Positions 1-14,698 of a stretch of DNA of 64,000 bases are shown piece after piece. Every line of letters starts with the position of its first letter. The stretch's first letter is position 1. Origin of the DNA: VRUE01 sp963714155. Lineage in GTDB: Bacteria; Actinomycetota; Thermoleophilia; Solirubrobacterales; 70-9. The notes beneath the pieces were generated by a model. That model was not told where the DNA came from. It was given only the letters and a program-made list of their open reading frames with translations, and made no database searches. The stretch is from positions 1,736,001-1,800,000 of the forward strand of contig OY970236.1 in assembly GCA_963714155.1 (NCBI GenBank), written 5' to 3'. The translations under genes were made by a program, and so were the position numbers.

Positions 1-2528
<2,528 letters not shown>

Positions 2529-2540
2529 CGGTGAGCAACC

Positions 2541-2560
2541 CGTACACACAAGTGTGTACG
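2541..2560. repeat. Perfect hairpin in rRNA spacer
   Basis: The arms CGTACACAC and GTGTGTACG are separated by AA. The hairpin lies about 12 nt before the 23S 5' end on the transcript and is probably part of the 23S 5' processing stem. Its 3' partner would lie beyond the window edge, so this role is inferred. Confidence 0.6.
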
Positions 2561-2677
2561 GATCATAATTAAATTACCCAGAGAACCCACTACAAGTGGA
2601 TTCTCTTTATTGGCCTTGTACAGTTTTCAAGGTCCACCGAGGCGCACACAACGGCTGACTGCCGTTGGCGGTCTCTC

Positions 2678-2692
2678 AAAACTGAGCAGCGT
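2678..2692 (-). promoter_or_regulatory. 3' strand of the 16S rRNA processing stem
   Basis: Fifteen bases here (AAAACTGAGCAGCGT on the plus strand) are exactly complementary to 4456-4470 upstream of 16S. Allowing two mismatches, the pairing extends to about 26 of 28 bases. Long stems bringing together the two ends of precursor 16S are the known substrate for RNase III-type processing. The complementarity is seen directly; its use as a cleavage site is inferred. Confidence 0.7.
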
Positions 2693-2749
2693 ACCCAGTG
2701 CCATAGAGACACTGGGGAGCCCGGTCGACGTTCTAGAGAAATCTCCCTA

Positions 2750-4295
<1,546 letters not shown>

Positions 4296-4585
4296 AGGTA
4301 CTTCTTACAGAGAGCTGTCATGCCTGGCAAATTGCAAATCGCCGGGTACACATACTCGGCGACCGGCATGACGGGTAAATCAGACCACCCGGCGCGCTGG
4401 CGCACCGAGTGGATCGGGCTCAAACATCCCACGAACACGAATGTCCGCGGGGTGCACGCTGCTCAGTTTTCAAAGACCGCTGCGCTTTTGCGGCGGGACT
4501 CGCCGCTCATTACGCACGGGCCAGGCACAGGGCCTTGCCCAGAGGGACGAGCAGTATAGCGCTGCGGCGGCGCTTTGCATAGCGC
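4296..4585 (-). promoter_or_regulatory. rRNA operon leader and candidate promoter
   Basis: This 290-nt gap between the tyrS stop and the 16S 5' end holds no gene. On the minus strand it contains CTTTGAAAACTGAGC (about 4462-4476), a boxA/boxC-like antitermination and processing box that also forms the 5' strand of the 16S stem (4456-4470). A stem-loop near 4320-4372 pairs TCGCCG with CGGCGA. A TATACT hexamer at 4553-4558 is a reasonable -10 for an rRNA promoter just downstream of tyrS; no clean TTGACA precedes it. In mycobacteria one rRNA operon is also found directly downstream of tyrS. Read-through from tyrS cannot be excluded because only a short 6-bp hairpin (4569-4586) without a U-run follows that gene. 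Confidence 0.5.
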
Positions 4586-5740
4586 CTAGCGCAGCCGGCG
4601 GAAACGGCGCTTGCCTGCCTGCAGAACCCGGCCCTCGAGTTCGCCGGCGGCCAGGTCCAGTGTATCGGCTGGAATCGGCTCTCCGTCCAGCTTTGCGCCA
4701 CCCTGGCCAATCAGGCGGCGGGCCTCGCTGGAGCTGATCTCGAAGGCCGCCGCCATCAGGGCGGGCAGGTGCACGTCGCCTCCGTTGTCGCCGACATAGG
4801 GAGCGAGATCGAGCTCCTCGACGTCGTCGGGCGCGCCGCGCTCGACGAAGAGGCGGTTGAAGTGCTGCTCGGCAGCCTCGCCGGCCGCCGCGTCGTGGAA
4901 GCGCTCGACGATGCCGCGGGCAAGGGCGCGCTTGGCCTCGTTCGGCGGCAGGGCAGCCGGTTGCTCGGTACCGAGCACCAGCCGGAAGTACTCAGGCATC
5001 GCCGCGTCGGGAACCCGCATCGTCTTGCCGAACATCTCCTCCGGCGCCTCGGTGACGCCGATGTAGTTGCCCAGCGACTTGCTCATCTTGCGCTCGCCGT
5101 CGGTGCCGACCAGGATCGGCATGGTCAGGATCGATTGCGGCTTCTGGCCGTAGGCGGTCTGGATGTCGCGGCCAAAGAGCAGGTTGAACTTCTGGTCGGC
5201 CCCCCCCAGCTCGACATCGGCCTCGACCGCAACCGAGTCATAGCCCTGCAGCAGCGGGTAGAGCAGCTCGAGCGCGGCGATCGGCGCCCCGGCGGCGAGG
5301 CGCTTCTGGAAGTCATCGCGCTCGATCAGGCGCGCAACCGTGGTCTGGGCAAGCAGCCCGAGCAGCTCCTCGGGCGCCATCCGCAGCCACTCGCTGTTGA
5401 AGCGGACCTCGGTGCGCTCGCGGTCCAGCAGCTTGAAGGCCTGCTCCTGGTAAGTGGCGGCGTTGGTCTCGATCTCCTCCGGGGACGGCATCGGCCGCTG
5501 GGCCGAGCGGCCGCTGGGATCGCCGACCCGGGCGGTGAAGTCACCGACGATCAGCACGACCTGGTGGCCGGCCTCTTGGAACTCGCGCAGCTTCTCGAGC
5601 ACGACGGTGTGGCCGAGGTGGATGTCGGGCGTGGTCGGATCGATCCCCAGCTTCACGCGTAGCGACTTGCCAGCGGCCAGCTGCTCCTGCAGCATCCCCG
5701 CCGGCAGCACGTCGACCGCGTTACGCGTCAAGTCCGCCAT
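4586..5740 (-). CDS. tyrS: Tyrosine--tRNA ligase
   Basis: This class I aminoacyl-tRNA synthetase charges tRNA-Tyr in the cytoplasm. From the ATG at 5740 the protein is 384 residues. The Rossmann catalytic domain carries the HIGH-type motif HLGH at residues 41-44 and a perfect KMSKS loop at 218-222. The tyrosine-binding region (LLQGYDS, GGADQKFN) lies between them, and the last ~60 residues (SSSEARRLIGQGGAKLDG) are an S4-like RNA-binding domain. The ATG was chosen because family similarity starts at MADLTRNA; longer starts run into the divergent penicillin-binding protein gene. Start codons of the two divergent genes are only 7 nt apart. The rRNA operon follows on the same strand. Confidence 0.96.
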   Translation of the reverse strand: MADLTRNAVDVLPAGMLQEQLAAGKSLRVKLGIDPTTPDIHLGHTVVLEKLREFQEAGHQVVLIVGDFTARVGDPSGRSAQRPMPSPEEIETNAATYQEQAFKLLDRERTEVRFNSEWLRMAPEELLGLLAQTTVARLIERDDFQKRLAAGAPIAALELLYPLLQGYDSVAVEADVELGGADQKFNLLFGRDIQTAYGQKPQSILTMPILVGTDGERKMSKSLGNYIGVTEAPEEMFGKTMRVPDAAMPEYFRLVLGTEQPAALPPNEAKRALARGIVERFHDAAAGEAAEQHFNRLFVERGAPDDVEELDLAPYVGDNGGDVHLPALMAAAFEISSSEARRLIGQGGAKLDGEPIPADTLDLAAGELEGRVLQAGKRRFRRLR

Positions 5741-5747
5741 GGGCGCA

Positions 5748-7970
5748 ATGCTAGACTGCCGCACTCTCTTGGCGGGCGAACGCAGCAAGCCGCGCCTCAA
5801 GAAGCTACGCATCCTCTTCGTCGTACTGGGGCTAGGCGTGCTGGGGCTTGTCTCGATGGTATTCGGGATGATGGCCGCTGTCTCACGAGACCTGCCGGCG
5901 ATTTACGACTTCGCCCAGTACAAGGCCGCGAAGAACAGCGAGGTCTTCGATGCCTCCGGCGAACCGATCGGCACGCTGACCAGCGACCAGAACAAGATCC
6001 TGCTTACCTCGGGCCAGATCTCGCCAAACATCAAGAACGCCGTGGTCTCGATCGAGGACTCGCGCTTCTACGAGCACAGCGGGGTCGACTTCCAGGGCAT
6101 CGGCAGGGCCCTGGTCAAGGACATCCTCAGCCAGAGTGCCGCCCAGGGCGCCTCGACGATCACCGAGCAGTTCGTCAAGAACGCGCTGGAAGCCCAGAGC
6201 CAGCGCACCCTCTTCGTCAAGTTCCGCGAGGCGGCGCTCGCCTACCGGCTCGAGCGCCACTGGTCCAAGGACAAGATCCTCACCGAGTACCTCAACACGA
6301 TCTACTTCGGCGAGGGCGCCTACGGGATCGAGGCGGCCGCCCGCACCTACTTCGGCAAGGCGCATCCCGGCTGCGGCACCCCGAACGAGCCCTGCGCCTC
6401 GGTGCTGGAGCCTTGGGAGGCGGCGACCCTGGCGGCGATCATCGCCTCCCCCTCGGCCTACGACCCCAAGGTCTATCCCGAAAACTCGCTCTCGCGGCGC
6501 AACCTCGTGCTCGAAAGGATGTACGAACAGGACTACATCACCCGCGAACAGCTCGAAGAAGGAAGCCAGCAGGCGCTCCCTTCGCCCGACGACATCGAAC
6601 CCCCCACACTCGATTCCAGGGCCCCCTACTTCACCGCCTGGCTGCGCCAGCAGCTGGTCGAACGCTACGGCGCCGCCAAGGCCTTCTTCGGTGGCCTGAA
6701 AGTCAAGTCAACGCTTGACCTGCGCCTGCAGGGCGCCGCCGAAGAAGCGGTGAACTCCTACCTCGGCTACTCGCCGGCAACCGCCTCGGTGGTGGTGATC
6801 GACAACAAGAACGCAGGCGTCAAGGCAATGGTCGGCGGCCCCAACTTCGCGATCAAGCCGTTCAACCTCGCCACCCAGGGCCAGCGCCAGCCCGGTTCCT
6901 CGATCAAGCCCTTCATCCTGCTGACAGCGCTGGAAGAGGGAATCTCGCCGTACACGACCTACGAATCGGCGGAACAGGAATTCAGCTACGGCAAGAACGG
7001 CCAGGAAACCTTCGTCGTCACCAACGACGAGGGGGCCTACGCCGGCACCACTGACATAGCGTCGGCGACGACCTACTCCGACAACTCGGTCTACGCGCAG
7101 CTGGCACTCGAAGGGCTGAAGGGCAACACGGTCCAAGACAGGACTCAATCAATCGCGGCAACCATCCACAAGATGGGCTACGCCGACCCGATCTCGACCA
7201 ACCCGGCGATGGTCCTGGGCGGGATCGACCCCGGCGTGACGCCGTTGGGATGGACCTACGCCTACACGACGCTCGCCAACGATGGCGATCGGGTCAGCGG
7301 CACCCTGGCGGCGCGGCCCGGCGACAGCCCGGTCGCCTATACCCAGGTCACCGACCAGGACGACCACACGATCAAGGACGGCGACAACGACTCGACCCAC
7401 AAACAGGTCATCTCCGAAGGCGTCGCCCAAGAAGCCAAGGGCATCCTCGAAACCGTGGTCAGCAACGGCACCGGCACGAACGCCAACATCGGCGCCTCGG
7501 GCCAGTGGGGAAAGACCGGGACCACCGAGAACAACGGCGACGCCTGGTTCTGCGGTGCCACCGAAGAAGTCACCGCCTGCGTCTGGGTCGGCTACGCCGA
7601 CACCGTGACCTCGATGAGCACCCTCTACAACGGTGGCCCGGTTATGGGCGGCACCTTCCCCGCGCTGATCTGGGCCAGCGTGATCTCGGCCTGGGAAGAG
7701 ATCAAGGCCGAACGGGCGGCGGAAGCAAAAGAAGACAAGGACAAGAAGGCCGACGAGGGCGACTCCGGCTCGTCGTCATCTTCCCCCTCCTACACAGCGC
7801 CCGAATCGTCCACCGAAACGGAAACCGAAGCAGCGCCCGAAGAAAGCGAAACGAGCGAACCGGCCACACCGGAAGAAACCCCGGAAGCCGCCGAACCTGC
7901 CGAACCAGCAGAACCCACTCCCAGCGAACCGGCCGCGCCCTCGAGCGGCGGCGGCGTTACCGCCGGATAA
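5748..7970 (+). CDS. Class A penicillin-binding protein (transglycosylase/transpeptidase)
   Basis: This bifunctional enzyme polymerises and cross-links peptidoglycan outside the membrane. At 740 residues it has a short basic cytoplasmic N-terminus and one membrane anchor (about 19-43). The GT51 transglycosylase domain carries motifs EDSRFYEHSGVD (catalytic Glu103) and GASTITEQ (Glu140). The transpeptidase domain has all three active-site motifs: SSIK (Ser384), SDN (444-446) and KTG (589-591). The last ~100 residues form a low-complexity Ser/Glu/Pro/Ala tail, probably extracellular. ATG 5748 was chosen; ATG 5739 would overlap the tyrS start. The 3' end overlaps mpg on the other strand by 14 nt. 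Confidence 0.95.
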   Translation: MLDCRTLLAGERSKPRLKKLRILFVVLGLGVLGLVSMVFGMMAAVSRDLPAIYDFAQYKAAKNSEVFDASGEPIGTLTSDQNKILLTSGQISPNIKNAVVSIEDSRFYEHSGVDFQGIGRALVKDILSQSAAQGASTITEQFVKNALEAQSQRTLFVKFREAALAYRLERHWSKDKILTEYLNTIYFGEGAYGIEAAARTYFGKAHPGCGTPNEPCASVLEPWEAATLAAIIASPSAYDPKVYPENSLSRRNLVLERMYEQDYITREQLEEGSQQALPSPDDIEPPTLDSRAPYFTAWLRQQLVERYGAAKAFFGGLKVKSTLDLRLQGAAEEAVNSYLGYSPATASVVVIDNKNAGVKAMVGGPNFAIKPFNLATQGQRQPGSSIKPFILLTALEEGISPYTTYESAEQEFSYGKNGQETFVVTNDEGAYAGTTDIASATTYSDNSVYAQLALEGLKGNTVQDRTQSIAATIHKMGYADPISTNPAMVLGGIDPGVTPLGWTYAYTTLANDGDRVSGTLAARPGDSPVAYTQVTDQDDHTIKDGDNDSTHKQVISEGVAQEAKGILETVVSNGTGTNANIGASGQWGKTGTTENNGDAWFCGATEEVTACVWVGYADTVTSMSTLYNGGPVMGGTFPALIWASVISAWEEIKAERAAEAKEDKDKKADEGDSGSSSSSPSYTAPESSTETETEAAPEESETSEPATPEETPEAAEPAEPAEPTPSEPAAPSSGGGVTAG

Positions 7971-8564
7971 GCGGCCGCGACGCGTAGGGGTTGTCGGCGG
8001 CGCAGAAGCGCCAGGGTCGCTCGACGGCTTTGGTGATGCCGATCCGAGGGCCCGTGAGGACCTCCAGCTCGGATCCGGGCTTGGGCGGCAGCAACAGAAA
8101 CGGATCGCGGCTCAGGTCAGCCTGATTTTGCTCGAGGCCGATTCCCAGCGCCTCGGTCAGCTTGCCCGGCCCGGAGCAGAGCTCGCGCTCGGGTCGCTCG
8201 CCGCGGCGCGCCCGCATCTGCTCGAGGCCGGCCGTCGGCTGCAGCGCCCGGATCAGCACCGCCGCCGCCTCGCCCTGCGGCTCGGCGACGAAGTTGAGCA
8301 GGCTGTGGATGCCGTAGGAGAGGTAGACGTATGCCCGTCCCGGGGGGCCGAAGAGGACCTCGGTGCGATCGGTCAGGCCGACGTAGGCGTGACAGGCCGG
8401 ATCGTCGCGCTCGTAGCTCTCGGTCTCGACGATCGTGCCGCCGCAGCCGCCGAAGAAGAGGCGGCAACCGATCAGCTCGCGGGCGACGAGGTGAACCGAG
8501 CGGTTGAAGAAATCAACCCCGAGGCGTTGCTCGGCCAACCTCGAGGAACCCTTTGCCCCAGCGC

Positions 8565-8568
<4 letters not shown>
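7957..8568 (-). CDS. mpg: 3-methyladenine DNA glycosylase (AAG/MPG family)
   Basis: This base-excision repair enzyme removes alkylated purines such as 3-methyladenine. The 203-residue protein shows AAG-family features: the start of the fold (FFNRSVHLVARELIG), the catalytic region IVETESYERDDPACHA with the water-activating Glu, FGPPGRAYVYLSYG for DNA intercalation and damage recognition, and CSGPGKLTEALGI near the C-terminus. Length is normal for bacterial members. Its start overlaps the argH stop by 4 nt, so the two are translationally coupled. argH, mpg and tyrS also occur in this order in mycobacteria; here a penicillin-binding protein on the other strand separates mpg from tyrS. Confidence 0.94.
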
Positions 8569-9956
<1,388 letters not shown>

Positions 9957-9967
9957 TGAGCGGGCGA

Positions 9968-11085
9968 TTATTCCTTGATCGCGCCCTGGCCGAGTGCGCT
10001 GGCGAGCTCCTGGCAGACGCGGTCCACCTGATCCTCGCTCAGGCTCGGGAAGAAGGGCAGTGCCAGCGAGTGCGCGGAGGCCGCTTCGGCAACGGGGAAT
10101 TGGCCCTCCCGCCAGCCCAATTCACGCAGGTGGGGAAAGAGATGAATGCAGGGCAGGTAGGCCTTGCTGGCGATGCCGCGCTCGGCCAAGCGGGCGATCG
10201 TCGCGTCGCGATCGATCTCCTCACCGAGGCGGACGACGTAGACGAACCAGCTGCGCCGCTCCCGGTCGCGGGCGGCGATCGGCGTCTCGACACCCTCGAC
10301 CCCCGCCAGCCGCTCGGCGTACATCGCCGCCACCCGCTCGCGCGCGGCCAGCATCTCCCCCAGCTTCTCGACCTGGGCGACGCCGAGCGCGGCGGCGATG
10401 TCGGAGAGGCGGTAGTTGAAGCCGAGCCCACCGTGGTCGAGCCAGCCCATGTCGGCGGCGCGGCCCTGATTGCGCTCGCTGCGCAGGCGCGCGGCCACCG
10501 CTGGCCCGCCCGGGACGACCATGCCCCCCTCCCCCGTGGTCATCTGCTTGTTGGCGTAGAAGGCGAAGGTGGCGACGCTGCCGCGGGCGCCGACCCTGCA
10601 GCCCTCGGAATCGACCGCGCCGAGGGCCTCGCAGGCGTCCTCGAGCAAGCCGAGGTCATGCTTCGCGGCCAGGGCCCCCAGCTCCGGCATCGCCGCCGGG
10701 TAGCCGAAGATGTGGACCGGCAGGATCCCGGCGGTGCGCTCGCCGACCACCGCGGAGGCTGCCGCCGGGTCGAGGTTGAGCGTGAGCGGATCGACGTCGC
10801 AGAAGATCGGCTTCGCCCCCTCGTAGAGCAGGCAGTTGGCCGAGGCGACAAAGCTGAAGGGGCTGGTCAGGACCTCGTCGCCGGCGCCCCAGCCGAGCGC
10901 CCTCACCCCGAGGTGGAGTCCGCTCGTGCCGCTGGAGACCGCGACCGCGTCCTCGACCCCGAGCCACTCGGCGAAAGCGCGCTCGAAGCGCTCGCCCATC
11001 GGGCCCAGCGAGAGCTGCCCGGAGCGCAGCACCTCGAGCACGAGTTCCTCCTCGCGCGCGCCGATTTCCGGCTTTGCAAGCGGGA

Positions 11086-11089
<4 letters not shown>
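9968..11089 (-). CDS. DegT/DnrJ/EryC1/StrS-family PLP aminotransferase
   Basis: This PLP enzyme belongs to the family that usually aminates keto-sugars for surface glycans or antibiotics. The protein is 373 residues from ATG 11089, which overlaps the cimA stop by 4 nt. Family features are LGPMGERFERAFAEWLGV at the N-terminus, AVSSGTSGLHLG for the phosphate of PLP, ILPVHIFGYPA, LLEDACEALGA with the PLP-binding Asp, and the Schiff-base Lys in FYANKQMTTGEGG. The substrate cannot be told from sequence. Placement in an amino acid operon is odd; the only other sugar-nucleotide gene in the window is sqdB, 30 kb away. Confidence 0.9.
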
Positions 11090-12645
<1,556 letters not shown>

Positions 12646-12717
12646 CTGATGCCTTTCGAATCGAAAATCGGGGGCGCCACAAGGAGGCGCGTAGCGCGCG
12701 AGTGGTGTGAACCGCGC

Positions 12718-12734
12718 CAGCCGCTAGGCGGCTG
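12718..12734. repeat. Perfect hairpin in the ilvE-cimA gap
   Basis: The arms CAGCCGC and GCGGCTG are separated by TAG. It lies in the 125-nt stretch between ilvE and cimA. No U-run follows on either strand, so it is not a standard terminator. On the minus strand the loop holds the stop codon of a 15-codon frame that begins at the ilvE stop. Confidence 0.5.
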
Positions 12735-12771
12735 CGGTAATTCGCCCGATCGAGTCGAAACGCAGGTGCAT
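12724..12771 (-). CDS. Possible 15-residue leader peptide before cimA
   Basis: An ATG overlaps the ilvE stop as TGATG and opens a short frame, MHLRFDSIGRITAAA, whose TAG lies in the loop of the hairpin at 12718-12734. The overlap would let ribosomes finishing ilvE restart here. It has only two Ile codons and no clear ribosome binding site of its own, so a role in cimA control is a guess. It could equally be a chance frame. Confidence 0.2.
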   Translation of the reverse strand: MHLRFDSIGRITAAA

Positions 12772-13721
12772 CAGGAGCTGACCTTACTCGGTTCGTCCGC
12801 GTCGGCGGGAACCTCGACGAAGTCGAGCCACTCCAGGTACTCCTCGGCGCGACCGCAGAGGGCATCGACGAACTTTGCCTGCACGTGGCGGGTTATCTCG
12901 CCCGGCTCGCCGATCGGGTGGTCGTCGATCTCGCGCACCGGCACCAGCTCGGCGGCGGTCCCGGTGAGGAAGATCTCCTCGGCCAGGTAGAGCTCAGCGC
13001 GGGCGACGTCGCGTTCGACCACCGTATAGCCGAGGTCGCGGGCGATCTGGATCACCGACTTGCGGTTGATTCCGTCGAGGATCGAGGCGACGTGCGGCGG
13101 GGTGACGATCTGGCCGTCGCGGACGAGGAAGATGTTCTCGCCGGAGCCCTCGCAGACGAAGCCGCGCTCGTCGAGCAGGATCGCCTCCTCGTAGCCGGCG
13201 TTGGTCGACTCGGTCTTGGCCAGGATCGAGTTGAGGTACTGGCCCGAGGCCTTGGCGTGCGGGATCAGCCCGCCGGGGCCGATCCGGCGCCAGCTCGAGA
13301 CCTTGGCTCGGATGCCGTGCTTCTGGCCCTCCTCGCCGAGGTAGGCCCCCCAGGGGAAGGCGGCGATGATCAGGTCGACCGGGGCGTCGGTCGCATAGAG
13401 GCCGAGGCTGCCGTAGCCGCGGAAGGCGAGCGGGCGGATGTAGCAGGAGCTGAGGCCGTTGCGGCGGATCAGCTCGCGCGTCGCCTCACCGATCTGCTCG
13501 GTCGAGTAGGGGATGTCGAGGTAGTAGAGCTCGGCAGATTTGGCCAGCCGATCGAGGTGGTCGGCGTGCCTGAAGACAGCCGGACCGCGCTCGGTCTGAT
13601 AGCAACGGACGCCCTCGAAGACGCCAGTCCCGTAGTGCAGCGCGTGCGTGAGGACGTGCACTTTGGCGTCCTCCCAAGGCACGAACTCGCCGTTATGCCA
13701 AATCAACTCGGCCGTATCCAT
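12771..13721 (-). CDS. ilvE: Branched-chain amino acid aminotransferase
   Basis: This class IV PLP aminotransferase makes valine, leucine and isoleucine from their keto acids with glutamate. The 316-residue protein contains HALHYGTGVFEGVRCY near the N-terminus, the Schiff-base Lys region IPHAKASGQYLNS, the acidic stretch EEAILLDERGFVCEGSGENIF, and the phosphate-binding loop GTAAELVPV. Length is normal. Start ATG at 13721 lies 85 nt from the divergent repeat protein gene. It is the first gene of a minus-strand run with cimA, an aminotransferase, argH and mpg. A -10-like TATG/CATACT stretch lies near 13730-13736, without a convincing -35. Confidence 0.95.
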   Translation of the reverse strand: MDTAELIWHNGEFVPWEDAKVHVLTHALHYGTGVFEGVRCYQTERGPAVFRHADHLDRLAKSAELYYLDIPYSTEQIGEATRELIRRNGLSSCYIRPLAFRGYGSLGLYATDAPVDLIIAAFPWGAYLGEEGQKHGIRAKVSSWRRIGPGGLIPHAKASGQYLNSILAKTESTNAGYEEAILLDERGFVCEGSGENIFLVRDGQIVTPPHVASILDGINRKSVIQIARDLGYTVVERDVARAELYLAEEIFLTGTAAELVPVREIDDHPIGEPGEITRHVQAKFVDALCGRAEEYLEWLDFVEVPADADEPSKVSS

Positions 13722-13806
13722 GTTGGGGGAAGTATGCCCGATAGCGCAAGGTCATTCGAGCCAAGCCAAGAAGAGAACCGGGTCAACCCGCAAAGGAGAC
13801 TCCACA

Positions 13807-14643
13807 ATGCTCACCGCAGTTCGCCAGAGACTTAGCTATTCGAACGTGATCGCCACGATGGCGCTCTTCATCGCCCTCGGCGGCGTCGCCGTCGCCGCCG
13901 GCCTACCCAAGAACAGCGTCGGCCCGAAGCAGATCAAGCGCGGCGCGGTCACCGCGGCCAAGATCCGCAAGCAGGCCGTGACCAGCGCCAAGCTGGCGCC
14001 GCAGTCGGTGATCAACGGCAAGCTTGCGGCCAACTCAGTCGGCCCCGGCAACATCGGCAACGGCGCCGTAACGACCGCCAAGCTGGCCAAAGGCTCGGTG
14101 ATCGCGGAAACGATCAAGAACAGCGTCGTCACCACCAACAAGCTGAACAGCGAAGCAGTGACCGCCCCGAAGCTGGGCAAAGAAGCAGTCACGAGCGCCA
14201 AGCTCGACAACGAAGCGGTGACCAGCGCCAAGCTGGGCAAAGGCTCGGTGACGACGGCGAAGCTGAGCGACGAAGTCGGGCCGCTACTGGGGACGCTGAA
14301 GAGCGGTCAGACCCTGCGCGGCGTCTTCGACATGGGCGCCGAAAGCAAATCAGCCCGGGGAGCGACCAGCTTCCAGTTCCCGCTGCAGAAAACGCCGGGC
14401 ATTTCGCCCACGGACATCCTCAAATTCGGTGAAACCAATGCGAACTGCTCGGGCGTGGGCAGTGACGAAGCAACCCCGCAGGCCGCGCCCGGTCGGCTTT
14501 GCGTCTACATCAGGTCTGAAAACGGCCTGAACACCCTCACCCTCGACACCGTCAACCGCCTCGGCTTCGGCCTCGCTGCCTTCTTCACGGCGGCGGCCGA
14601 AAGCAACGAAGTCAGCGGCATATGGGCGGTAACCGCGCCCTAG
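13807..14643 (+). CDS. Secreted decapeptide-repeat surface protein
   Basis: I do not know a function for this 278-residue protein. Residues 1-31 form a signal peptide (LSYSNVIATMALFIALGG). Residues 36-155 are twelve tandem decapeptides of the pattern xAVTxAKLxx. The C-terminal ~120 residues form a compact domain with two Cys (NCSG and RLCVY), one possible disulfide. The regular hydrophobic spacing suggests a beta-solenoid or fibrous stalk displaying the terminal domain. This architecture is familiar from Thermoleophilia proteomes. There is no LPXTG sorting signal. AAGGAG at 13793-13798, 8 nt before ATG, fixes the start. A long inverted repeat follows the stop by 7 nt. Confidence 0.8.
   Translation: MLTAVRQRLSYSNVIATMALFIALGGVAVAAGLPKNSVGPKQIKRGAVTAAKIRKQAVTSAKLAPQSVINGKLAANSVGPGNIGNGAVTTAKLAKGSVIAETIKNSVVTTNKLNSEAVTAPKLGKEAVTSAKLDNEAVTSAKLGKGSVTTAKLSDEVGPLLGTLKSGQTLRGVFDMGAESKSARGATSFQFPLQKTPGISPTDILKFGETNANCSGVGSDEATPQAAPGRLCVYIRSENGLNTLTLDTVNRLGFGLAAFFTAAAESNEVSGIWAVTAP
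13912..14271 (+). repeat. Twelve coding decapeptide repeats
   Basis: This is a 30-bp periodicity inside the surface protein gene encoding units such as GAVTAAKIRK, QAVTSAKLAP and EAVTSAKLGK. Units 9-11 are the most alike, which suggests recent duplication; units 4, 5 and 7 are the most diverged. Confidence 0.85.
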
Positions 14644-14650
14644 TCCACCG

Positions 14651-14697
14651 TTCCGGTGCGCTTTATGTAGGCATGCGCCACATAAAGCGCACCGGAA
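14651..14697. repeat. Perfect 18-bp inverted repeat, probable bidirectional terminator
   Basis: The arms TTCCGGTGCGCTTTATGT (14651-14668) and its exact complement (14680-14697) flank an 11-nt loop. It sits between the convergent surface protein gene and leuB, ending one base before the leuB stop, where a shared terminator is expected. No U-run follows. The outer 11 bases recur in the inverted repeat at 26851-26903, so it belongs to a dispersed family. Confidence 0.75.
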
Positions 14698-14698
14698 G

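Larger units (their letters stand above)
2529..2749 (-). other. 16S-23S internal transcribed spacer without tRNA genes
   Basis: This is a short spacer of about 220 nt. I see no tRNA-like T-arm or CCA end, so the operon lacks the Ile/Ala tRNAs common in other bacteria. It holds a perfect 9-bp hairpin at 2541-2560 (CGTACACAC, 2-nt loop), a second stem at 2580-2606 (10 of 11 pairs, loop TACAA) just before the 23S gene, and two GAAAACTG / CAGTTTTGAG boxes typical of rRNA processing and antitermination regions. The box at 2678-2692 pairs with the 16S leader (separate entry). Confidence 0.85.

Noticed and set aside
2529..2749. Possible tRNA-Ile or tRNA-Ala in the rRNA spacer
   Set aside because: No T-loop GTTCRA box, anticodon arm or acceptor stem could be built.
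4569..4586. Terminator directly after tyrS
   Set aside because: The 6-bp stem GGCGCT/AGCGCC has no following U-run and overlaps the stop codon.
13912..14271. Regular 30-bp repeats considered as a CRISPR array or non-coding satellite
   Set aside because: The repeats are in frame, vary mostly at the protein level and have no spacers.
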